Of a stretch of DNA of 64,000 nucleotides, positions 44,907 to 56,793 are shown in pieces. The notes beneath the pieces were generated by a model. The model had not been told where the DNA came from. It saw only the letters and a program-made list of their open reading frames with translations, and did no database searches. Origin of the DNA: Antedon mediterranea (Eukaryota; Echinodermata; Crinoidea; Comatulida; Antedonidae); NCBI RefSeq assembly GCF_964355755.1, contig NC_092673.1, forward strand, positions 23,813,001 through 23,877,000, in the 5' to 3' direction. The position numbers and the translations under genes are program-made. Every line of letters begins with the position of its first letter. Within the stretch, counting starts at the first letter, position 1.

Positions 44907-46408
44907 ATGATGGTCTGGTTGAGTTTAGCCTTGACGTGTGTTATTGGTCTCTTCTTGGAACCTATTCAAACACATGGAGCACCTGAAATCCAGGTAAGAC
45001 TGTAGATATAATAGGATGCATACAATGTTAGGCCTTTATGGGATGCTCAATTAAAAGAGGGGCCTATTATTATTATTATTATTATTTTATTTATATAGCG
45101 CTTTTCCAAATTAGTATAAAATGATCAAAGCGCTTTACATCAGCGCACCCAACAATGAGTTACTTCTTAGGAAATAGATGTGTTTTGAGGGCTTATGAAA
45201 ATAGAATCTGATTGGTCAAAATGGCATAACATGACATGTTATATTTCCCTACCAGGGCAATATAATAATAATAAAAATAATATAATAATGCTATATTGCC
45301 CAGGTAGTAGTGCAATATAATCACATAAGAAAAATATACTATAATTGCCTCAGGAATGTCAAATGTTGTATGTCACCATAAACAGCACTGAATATTTTCA
45401 TATTAAAAAAAAAATCCATTGGAACCCCTTTTTACAATCAATTATACTGTAAAAAGAATACTAATACTGTAGTTTGAATCTTATTAACCAGATATTCTGT
45501 AAAGTGCAAAAACAAAAATAATTGTACCTCCATCTTAATGGCAGTAAAATCATTAAGAACAATGTATATTGTGTAATATATATGTATTTTGAATTGCTTT
45601 TGTATGTATTATGTATGTTTGTTTATGTTTTACTATATTATTGTTTTTTTCTTTCCCTTCTCTCCATTTTTAGCAGCTTGATTTATTTTTAAAAAAAAAC
45701 TTTCTTTCATAGAGTTTAGAGAGAGGACATGGTAAAAAAGGAAGCTTCAAGGGAACAGAGGGAGGAAACCACATAAACCAACCAGTAATCGCACTCAAGT
45801 ACCATGATGATCCTATCATTCACACCGATCCTTTAAAAATTGAAAACAAACATCAAAGTGAATCCTCATACACAAGCAATGAGAGTGGTTTCTCTGAGGG
45901 AAGTAGTGAAAGTGGTGGCTCTTTCTCCGGTAGCGAGGATTCATCTGACGGCAGTAATGGCAGTGGTTCCTCCTCAGAAAACAATGAGAGCGGTGGTTCC
46001 TACTCTGGTTCATCCTCTGGAGGAAATAGCTACAGTGGTGGATCTTCTGGTGAAAATGATGGTTCTGGAGGAAGTAATAGTGATGGGTCATTTTCTGGTT
46101 CAATGTCAGAAGGAAGAAGTGATAGTGATGGTTCCTTCTCTCAAGAAAGTAATAGTGAATCTTTCTCTGGTTCCACATCAGATGAAAGAAGTGAAAGTGA
46201 CAACTCCTCTGAGGAAAATGGTTCTTCCAATTCAGGCAGTAATTCTTTCTCTGAGAGTGCCGGTAGTGATAGTGGTGGTTCAAATAGTGAAAGTTCCTCT
46301 GGTGAGAGTAGCATGTCTTTTATGAAGTCTGACATTAATCACATATCACCAGTAAAAAAATATGAAAAACATCTCGTAAAGCTCTTAAAACCAGTATCGA
46401 CCAAATAA
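44907..46408 (+). CDS. Secreted Ser/Gly/Glu/Asp-rich acidic protein, 2 exons, 260 aa
   Basis: Exon 1 is 44907-44993 and exon 2 is 45713-46408 (GTAAGA donor, TTTCATAG acceptor, phase 0). Residues 1-24 form a signal peptide (MMVWLSLALTCVIGLFLEP). Residues 30-77 are a mixed region (KKGSFKGTEGGNHINQPVI, HDDPIIHTDPLKIE). Residues about 78-228 are a low-complexity domain of Ser with Gly, Glu, Asp and Asn (SESGGSFSGSEDSSDGSNGS is typical), with no Cys. The last ~33 residues are basic (SPVKKYEKHLVKLLKPVSTK). There are many S-x-E and acidic-Ser sites suited to secretory-kinase phosphorylation. I know no named homologue. The composition recalls biomineral matrix, adhesive or egg-coat proteins, but that is inference. 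The second Met (44910) could be the start. It converges with the KYAT3 gene downstream. Confidence 0.85.
45060..45185. repeat. SINE-like repeat with (ATT)n head (intron 1 of the Ser-rich gene)
   Basis: (TAT)n is followed by TTTATATAGCGCTTTTCC and CAAAGCGCTTTACATCAGCG. The paired GCGCTTT motifs and the ATT tract mark a widespread marine-invertebrate repeat. Confidence 0.6.
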
Positions 46409-46637
46409 CTAGAGAAGTTCTTGATGTTAATCAAATATCATAACATGATTTGAAATAATAATTTTAAAGAAAATTCATTTGATACCTGCAGCAAATGTTT
46501 ACTTAAGAACTGTTCATCTTGATAAAATTCAATGGAATTGACTGTTGAAATTGTTACAAATTTGAATAATAATTGAAGTTTATTATCATCTAATTATTAG
46601 CGTAGTTCAATATTGTTGTATTAATAATGTGTATACC

Positions 46638-46643
46638 AATAAA
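46638..46643 (+). terminator. Poly(A) signal of the Ser-rich gene
   Basis: AATAAA 230 bp after the stop codon, in the sequence ACCAATAAATATG. The first canonical hexamer downstream of the stop. Confidence 0.6.
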
Positions 46644-47167
46644 TATGTGCATAGTGAAAAATAATTGTATTCATTGTTAATATTGTTTATTGCTAAATCC
46701 ATTCATGGCAGCTGCACTGTTTTCATAGTGCAAATGGTCAATTTGAGCTTACAAACAATACACAGCATCTGTAATTTTTTCAATTACTTCAAATGATCAA
46801 AATGATGAATGACGCTCAAAGCAACGTATGAATTAATGAATTAATGAATTAATGAAAAGAAGATCTGAGGTCACACAATCAGTCAGTCAGTCAGACTTTC
46901 TTACAAGGGTGTCTTTTATGAAAGGCGATTGTATATTTGGAGGTTTTAGGGTTAGTTATTTACCCAGGCAAGTTGATGACCTACACACCAAAGTTAATAC
47001 TAACTGGTCCATGAAGCCAACTTTCCCGCGTAGATAACTAAAGCCTTTATATAAAAAATCTGTGATATATATCAAACCAACAAAATACAATACTGTAATG
47101 TAATCAAACATTTTATGGCAGACATTCAATGAACAAGTCATTAATTAACAATTTAATTTTTAAATAA

Positions 47168-47185
47168 TTTATTTTACTATTTATT
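47168..47185 (-). terminator. Two poly(A) signals of KYAT3 copy 1
   Basis: On the minus strand AATAAA occurs at 47185-47180 and 47173-47168, about 50-65 bp after the stop codon. Confidence 0.6.
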
Positions 47186-47233
47186 ATCAACAAAATCAAA
47201 ACATATTTAATACATAATGTCAGTATTTAATAA

Positions 47234-50200
47234 TCATTTGTCTGATTTATTTAATGTCTTCAGAAGTTCTAACCCTTTGTCCAGTGTACTCTCCTCCTGC
47301 AAAAAAAAAGTATTTTAAAATCTATTAAAGAAAATAAAGAACAGAAATCTCCCTTTTACACTCCAACGAATAAAATAAAACTGTTCCATGTTCTTTTTAC
47401 ACTGATATAAATGTACAGTATCTGTAATGTTAATCATGGGCTGCTGGTTCTGGCTTAGTCGATGTACCCAGGAAAGTTGGTTCTTACCACCAAAGTCAGC
47501 AAATAGCTGAAACTACTTACCTGGGTAAATGAAAAGCCTGAACATAGTCAAAATGTCACTACTTGTATGCATAATAGTACAGGAGAAACATACTAAAGTA
47601 CAAATGAGTAAGGGTAAATGGGCAGTGAGGGAAGATGAGGGGAGAGAAGCAGCTAATATAAAATGCTTTCTTGTCGTTATATCTCATAATTTATTTTAAT
47701 AGCACTAGAAAAACATAATCACATCGCAACAAAATAAATCATCATTTTACACAGCATTTTTGTAATTATTTTTATTTGTATTGCAATGTGTAAAATGTTT
47801 CCATATTTATGTTTATTTTGCGAACTTGAATTAACAGTTTATACATACCCTGACAAAACAAATTCTAATATATTTCTCTCCAATATATTTATGATCGTCA
47901 CTAAAAAATGAGCTGGTAGGAATTGTAGCTACACCCTGCGAAATAAAAAAAAACAAGATTTAGATGATGATCCAGAAACCTACATATTTTTAAGTCTTTA
48001 AATATAAATTTATGGCAACATTTCAACTTATATCAATTGAAATGTCGAGAAACTCAACAGTTCTATTCAGAACTATATATATGTGTTGTACCGCAAACTT
48101 TATATCGACATATTGATTTCGCCATGCAAACCTTCAAACAATATATTATTATTATTATCAACTTGAGGATGCATATTGTCTCCTTTAAACACATATTAAA
48201 TACCCTATACAACATTGCTATACTTTCAATACCTTGTTTATTAAAATGTTTTGGTAATTTTTGCTTGTAAATGTGTAATAAATAATAAATTGAAAAAATA
48301 CCAAGGAAGCCAATAATTCTTTTTTATAAACCTGTTCTAAAAATTATTTTGAATGTCATTTTTAATATTTTTATGCAAATTCACATTGATTTTGGTTTAA
48401 AAACGTGTATGAGCATTAAAAAAATTGTTCTGAAATAAAACCCCAACATTCTCTGCTTTCTAATTTTCATGTTTGCACAATATTGGGCACAATTCAGAAA
48501 AAATTAATCTACAAGCTTTTAAAAGAATAACCATGATAAATAAAATATTTAAGACATACCACATTTTTTGTTAGCCATCGAACAAATTTATAGTCCCTTT
48601 TGTCAGAGGTTCCATCATCAAAATCAATATCTAGATTTGTTGAAAATAATGAAAAGGGGAGGTAGAAAGTTTTGAAAAATTAAAGGTGTACATCTATATA
48701 TAAATTTACGAAGGGCAAAATTCGGTAAATTGCGCCTTACTTCTAGAATTTTTACTCGATGGTATATAAAGTTGGTTCGTACTTTTGGTACTGATTTTAA
48801 CCACCTGATGTAACCCTGTTTACTAATTAAATTAAGTTAGATAATTAGTTATTGACAATTAAAACGAATTTAGGTTCAACGATTTGCCCCAAATAGGGGT
48901 GTTTTCCGATCGTGGTATACACTGTCTAATGGATGTCCATCTTGAAAAATACCCGCCACAAAAATGCGAGGAGGCTTCGCATTTTCCTATCTTCTCCTAC
49001 GATAATTGTTTTTAATAGCTGAAAACTGGTTGAACAACTAGAGTACAGCATCATAATGTTGAAGACAGGCCGATTTTCTTTAAAAAAATACTATTTTGAT
49101 AGATTTAATATGATTATACAAATGTATTGATTTGCGATGAATGGAACATCCCAGAGTTTGGTTTAACACAAGTAGGTAAATTTATGAGCCCTTGGTTTAA
49201 TACATACGGTAGGTAAATATATGGGCCCTTTGAGAATAAACTTGCAATACTTTGACAATACTGTAAATACCTATTAACTATTTTTGGTCCTCATTTGAAT
49301 CGAACATTTCTTACTGTGAATGTTCGTACTGTTAGATGTAATATAAAAATATATACAAATAACCTTTATTACTGAGATTGTGGTTAGGCTCTACTGTTAA
49401 ATATATAAACACATTATTATATATTATAGTCCTGCGGTACGTACATTTGAAATCGCCAGTTTTGTTACGCTGAAATTACTGTGTATTCGAGAACCATCTG
49501 TGCGCACGACCTAGATATATACACAAATAAATAGTTTGCGTGTAATTTAAACTTACTTATTTTAGACACATCAGCAAGGACAAAATATCCTCCATCAGGA
49601 ACTATAGGTTCTAATCCGATTTCTTTCAAAACTAAGCAAATTTTGTCTCGTTTCTTTTCCATTTCTTCTGCCAATGACGTCAAATAACAGTCAGGTTGGT
49701 CAAACCTTGCTAGTTCCATTTCTAAACCAACTGCTATTGCTTCCTAAAATAATAATTAAAATTCTTTTACTAAACTTCTTTAAGCAGGTTTATTTATAAA
49801 CATGGTTGTCATATCATTGCAAAAATAACCTCCTAAATGGGCCAAAACCTTCCAGAATCGTCTTCTGCTATGATATCCATTGCAAAAATAAGTAGGCCAC
49901 TTCCAGCCTGTTAGTAGTTGTTACCTGCAGTGGTGTGGGACAGGAACAAACTGAATGATGATTAACTACACGTAACCCCTCCATTAGGTTCTCTGGTCCA
50001 ATGGCCCATCCAAGCTAAATTGAATCGAGATAGGTAATTATATGGGTATGATTTCTATATAAAAATAAAAAGTAGTATTATTAATTTGTCTCAGAAGTGA
50101 AATTTTTTTTAAACAAATCATGATTTGGGTGCTGGCATGAACTTTCATTTTCTCCATTTAAAACAACTATCTTTCACTTGTTTTTCAGTGATTCAAGACT

Positions 50201-53200
50201 TTCAATCTTTTGCGCTTTTACAAAACAAACTATTAGTATGATATTTTGTTTAGTGAAACTAATGAATCTAAAAAAGTGCATACAACTAATTATATTAAGA
50301 TGATTTGCTTGGAATAGTGTAACTAAAACTAAAATTGTTTGTAATTTAAGAATGTATCGTACATTTGATATTAGGCTAAAGGTTAGATCATGTGATAAAT
50401 GTGAGAGTGGACCACAAAATATGACTCCTTTCTCATTGGTACCTCTTAAGTTCTGTTTACACTATCCAACTAGTTTGACAAGTATGATGTGCCCATATAT
50501 GACATAATGTTGGCATATGGGCACAGCACATTTTGTTGTCACATAAAGTTTGACAGTGAGACAGAGCTTTACCTTCCAACCTGTTGCACAGAAAATTTTC
50601 CCTGCACTGCTTATAGTAATAGTTCGTTCCCACATGCCTGGTAAAGATGCTAAAAACAAGAAAAAAACACATATTTTATTTGCTTGTTTTCATCATTATA
50701 CCATTCAAGAGTCCTGTTCCCACTTCTGTGTTAGGCCCTTGGCCCATACTGTAGATTCCTCTTGCACAAATTACTAACTTATCTTATGTAACTCTTTCAC
50801 AATTACTGAACAGTGTCTAGACATTGTCGTTTTAATGGATAATAATAACAATAAAAAAAAAATTATACTAATAACAATAACAACATTAAAAACAATAATA
50901 ATAATTACAGTATAAACATTTATATTGTGGTAATTCCTGAAATGTGTTAATGACATAAATGTATAAGGTCTCATTGTCATTATAGCTAGGATTTGTTACG
51001 ATTCATTGTAGCACTCCCTCATCAGTCATTACACCGCTCGGGAATCACAAGTATGAAGACGCTATAGTTCTTAAAATTATACCGATTAATAGATCATGTA
51101 TGTAGTGTTTGATTCTTTACCAATTCTTTCATGTTTATTTCCTGTGTATATCATCCATTCGTAGACTTCATCGCTGATGCAGATGACATCATGTTTCTTG
51201 CATAATCCAGCTATCATTGTTAATTCATCTTTTGTAAAAACCTGAAGAAGAAACAAGAAATATTATATTACTATCACACAATATATTCTTATTTTACTCT
51301 AGGAAATATACCCACCCAGCCTATGTGTTGAAAATTGGTAGTGATATGCCCAAATATGGTAGTGATATGCCCAAATATGGTAGTGATATGACATCACCAT
51401 GTCCATATATGGGCAAATCACATTTTTTTGTCACATAAAGTTTGATAGTGTAGACAAGGCTTTAGGAGATTACTTGACTGTCAAAAAAGACATTGATTCC
51501 AAAACTACAACAACTTGTCAGCTTGTACACAAAAAACATTTTCAACCCAAGAAAATATGTAAAATATAAAAAATAAAATATTATACTTCATTAATATTCT
51601 TAGACTTGTGGTGGCTTCTAAATGATTTTGAACCCTTAAAAAAAGCCTCAAAACATAGCTGTATTGTGAAAAATTTCAAATAATGTAAAGTACATCTATA
51701 CAATTAACATCTGCACTCTACATGTATTGTGGACAGTGTAGTGTAGTTCAGTGAAAAATACAGATATTTCAGTAAATATTACCTTGCCTATTGGATTATG
51801 TGGATTATTCAAAATAATCATTTTTGTTTTATCAGTAAACAGAGCTGAAAATTCAATTTGATCCAATATCCAGTTTTGTGCACTTTTGGCATTTTCTTTC
51901 TATATTGAAAAAAAAAACAACATCATCTGTATTTTTAGTAACATTTAATAAACCAGAAATGTATTTAAAAAAAGACACATATTTTATACATATTACATTT
52001 TGGCGTAATTATTTTACATAATTGTATTAAATATCATTATTTTATTTAATACATAAATTATATATCACATATATTATCCACTTATATAAAATACGGTATA
52101 TTGAGTACGATATTCAGTACTTACTGGCTTTAATGGGATATACTTTGGAACACCACCAGCCAGTAAAACCATTGGTTTGTAGCAATCAAAGAAGGGCTCA
52201 ATGATAATTACCTATAAGAAAAAAGATATTCATTTTAATACTTTGTGTGTTAAACCATGGAACAAATTTCTGTTAATTTCAGTTTAAATAACTGACAAAT
52301 AAATATACTATGACTATAAATGAGAGATAAAGATTTGGTATCAGTGATAACATTAAAGAACATTCTAATCTGCTAGTCTATGATAAAGCACTGTTGTTTT
52401 CAAACAAACACGCTCTTTGAACATCATGTCTCTTGGGAATAAACTAGTAGTATCATAAGTCATGGAGGAAATCCTCCATGTATAAATCAAGGATAAAACA
52501 TACCCATGTATAAATTGTATGATCGGTCTGATTGAAATGTATGTTCTTTAAGTTAAGTACACATGAGCCAGACGTGGACCTCCAAGTCCTATCCAAGAAT
52601 ACCTTTTTTTTTATTACATTAAATAGTACAATCAATACTCTTGCTAGCAGATAGGTTTTTTTTATAAATATTTGTACTGTATAATAAATCAAATCTTATA
52701 TAACTGTTTCTAATTAAAATTATGTTGCTCTTTTGATATAAAACAGTTTATCTAAATAATTAGTATTTTGTTGGATTTTAACTTAGTGAGTTACGTCAAA
52801 CACATTACACGCTACTTGCCTCATCTCCTGGGTTTACAAGACCCATGATGGAGTTAAAGAGCGAACCATAAGCACCAATTGTTACTAATATTTCTTTTGT
52901 TGGCTCAATAGTACGGTTCTGAATGTTACCATACAACGCAGCTATCGCATTGATAAGTCTTGGATGACCCTGAATGAATGAGACAAACAGATAGACCTGT
53001 CGAGAGTTCAACTTTTAGTTTTACACATAAAAATAACAAAGTTGAATGTACTCACACATGTATACTGTATATAGCCTACTGGTGGACAAAAGGGTCAACA
53101 TTATAAATCAAATTCCTACAGTATGTATACTGGTACATAAAGAAAAAATGTAAAATAAAGAAATATTATACTGACAAACGCCCGTGTAGCCTGGTTCATG

Positions 53201-56200
53201 TAGGGGTTATCATGAGCCGTAGCGTACTTTAAGGCCTCTACAACATGGTCTGGTGGTGCAATATCTGGAATCCCCTAAAAATATTAGTACATTTCTTTAT
53301 TTCTATAAACATATACTAGAACAGAAATGTAAAGCAGCAATCCAGCCAGTTAGTGTATTTAACTAAAAGCTGCATTAGGTTGAATGTTATTTTGAATAAG
53401 TAGCTGACTTATTTGCTGTTTAAGGTCAAGGTCAATATTGATCTAGCTTTTTAAGCACAGTTTATACATGGAGTTTTATATATATTGAAGACTTATGGTT
53501 TATTTGACTAAAATCGTATATGAATGTTATCCAATATAAATAATTATTTGCCGTAGAAGTACTGTAACTAGGTCAACATGGGTCCAGTTTGTCAACCATA
53601 TACAGTAGTTCATATTTTTTTTTAAAGTTGTTTAATTTAATTTTGATATGGAACAATGAACTATACGATGGCGGTTTATTTGAATAAAATAACTCGTATC
53701 TAACTCTCCTATTATTACTTTTGTTCAAGTAAATGTACATTTATAGGTATGTATTATAAATATTTGTTTCTTGGGGTTTTCTAAATATCATTTTATTATC
53801 GTTTTTATACGATTTTTTTAAAGAAATTTTATTTAAAAATTTTATTTTTTTTAATTCATACATTTCATAAATAAAAATAAATCATACAAATATTCATTAT
53901 ACATCATTTTACAGGAAATTTAATAAGGAATATTTGTTTTTAGAAACATATTTTCATACATTTATAATAAAATGATGAAATTACTGTTTTAAAAATGTCA
54001 ACTCCCTGGAGTACTATAAAAATGCTGTTCTGAAAAGAATTCGGTTGAGGGGAAATGGCTCTCTCTAGGGAATTCGGTACTAAGAGGGTTAAGACTAGGA
54101 CACAGTGACTGTAGCAGTTTACATTAGGCGCAGGAGCCCCGGATAGCGTTACGTTTGAAAACCCCAAAAAGTGAGGTTTTCAACCATTAGCGGCATGACT
54201 GATGTGAGTGATTAATGTGTTTTATGGACGGTTTCAAGGACTATCCTACCAGTGGGCTGTTCACTGGTCAAATGATTGACACTTTGTATCACCGTTTGTA
54301 ACTGGAGCTGTGACGACCTTTGTAACTGGAGCTGTGACGACCTTGCAAGAATACTAGGCCAGAATTTTTAATTGAAAAGTGCCTTGGTATTAACATGGAG
54401 ATGGAAACACATTTTTCTATCTTTCTTTCTAAAATAAATGGTCACTATAGTTTCAAACTAGGCTTCTAGTCCACCACATTAGTAATTACGAATCGAAACC
54501 TAAATTAAAATTGTTGGTATTCTTTGGCCGTTGTTTGATTAATTACATCTTCATGCCATGTTTTTTTTTCTAATGATTTGGCGACGCTCCTATATTAATT
54601 AGGCCTACTAGCAGAGGGTTCGATGAGTTTTGAAAAGTTATGGAAAAGTGGTCTAACATATAGCAATTCAGTTTTTTAAGGCCCTTCTTCCATGTCCGAG
54701 CCTTTGGAAATATTAAAAAGTTATATTAATATAATATATTCTGTGTTTTCATGTTTTGAGAAATTGTATATCATTTCAGATGTTTCGCGCTGCGTTTTTA
54801 TTTGTTTCGCGCTTCGTCTTGTTGGCAAAAGTAACCTCGACTTCCGCTCGAGCTTTCTCCGTACATACCGATGATTATTCATTTCATTTTTTGTACATTA
54901 TTAAAAAATAGCATACAGAACCCTATACGGAACATACCCTGCTCTGAGAAAACACTTGTGGGCGATTCCCCGAATACGACATGATGGAATAGCTTTGGAG
55001 ACTTTGACTTTGGAGTAAATCGAAACGTCGAGCAACTCAACAGTTCTTTTCAGAACTAATATACGTGGTGTACCGCAAATTTATATCAACAAATATGTAA
55101 CTTGTTTAGCACGTCTAAAATGGATAGCAAAACATATTCAAAATAAAAAACCTGAATTATTTCAAACAGACAGCACATTAGTTCAAACAGATAGCACAAT
55201 AGATAGCACAATCAAATGGATATAACTGTACTGTACATTATTCTATAAGAATTATCGGGTAGCACATTCTTTCAAATGGATAGCACATTATTTCAAATGG
55301 ATAGCACATTGGGTAGCACAATCAAATGGATATAATTGTACTGTACATTATTCTATAAGGATTATCGGGTAGCACATTCTTTCAAATGGATAGCACATTA
55401 TTTCAAATGGATAGCACATTATTTCAAATGGATAGCACATTGGGTAGCACAATCAAATGGATATAGTACTGTACATTATTCTATAAGGATTATCGGGTAG
55501 CACATTCTTTCAAATGGATAGCACATTATTTCAAATGGATAGCACATCAGGTAGCACAATCAAATGGATATAATTGTACTGTACATTATTCTATACGGAT
55601 TATCGGGTAGCATTATTTCAAATGGATAGTCACATTATTTCAAATGGAAGGCACATTAGGTAGCACAATCAAATGGATATAGTACTGTAAATTATTCTAT
55701 AAGGATTATCGGGTAGCACATTCTTTCAAATGGATAGCACATTCTTTCAAATGGATAGCACATCAGGTAGCACAATTAAATGGATATAATTGTACTGTAC
55801 ATTATTCTATACGGATTATCGGGTAGCATTATTTCAAATGGATAGTCACATTATTTCAAATGGAAGGCACATTAGGTAGCACAATCAAATGGATATAATT
55901 GTACTGTACATTATTCTATACGGATTATCGGGTAGCACATTCTTTCAAATGGATAGTCACATTATTTCAAATGGATAGCACATTCTTTCAAATGGATAGC
56001 ACATTCTTTCAAATGGATAGCACATTCTTTCAAATGGATAGCACATTATTTCAAATGGATAGCACATTAGGTAGCATAATCAAATGGATATAATTGTACT
56101 GTACATTATTCTATAAGGATTATCGGGTAGCACATTCTTTCAAATGGATAGTCACATTATTTCAAATGGATAGCACATTATTTCAAATGGATAGCACATT

Positions 56201-56760
56201 GGGTAGCACAATCAAATGGATATAGTACTGTACATTATTCTATAAGGATTATCGGGTAGCACATTCTTTCAAATGGATAGCACATTAGGTAGCATAATCA
56301 AATGGATATAATTGTACTGTACATTATTCTATACGGATTATCGGGTAGCACATTCTTTCAAATGGATAGCACATTAGGTAGCATAATCAAATGGATGTAA
56401 TTGTACTGTACATTATTCTATAAGGATTATCGGGTAGCACATTCTTTCAAATGGATAGTCACATTATTTCAAATGGATATCACATTATTTCAAATGGGTA
56501 GCACAGTCAAATGGATATAGTACTGTACATTATTCTATACGGATTATCGGGTAGCACATTCTTTCAAATGGATAGCACATTATTTCAAATGGATAGCACA
56601 TTGGGTAGCACAATCAAATTGAGCACATTGGGTAACACATGGGAGCCTACTGTACAGTTATTCTATTCATTCATTCATTCATTCATCTTTTATTTCGGAA
56701 AAAAAAAAATCTCCATAGTTCAGTAACAAATTAGTGTACATTATTGTAGCAAATATATAA

Positions 56761-56793
<33 letters not shown>

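Noticed and set aside
45840-46325. 161-aa plus-strand and 155-aa minus-strand frames over the Ser-rich exon
   Set aside because: Shadows of low-complexity codons. The frame used has a signal-peptide exon joined in phase and ends at 46408.
50457-50672. 71-aa minus-strand frame reading into the MITE
   Set aside because: It overlaps a KYAT3 exon in the wrong frame and continues into the MITE; splicing removes that part.
55150-56645. Regularly spaced repeats that could suggest a CRISPR array
   Set aside because: Spacers are not unique (the same ~70-bp module recurs), the units themselves vary in number, and the setting is an intron of a eukaryotic gene.
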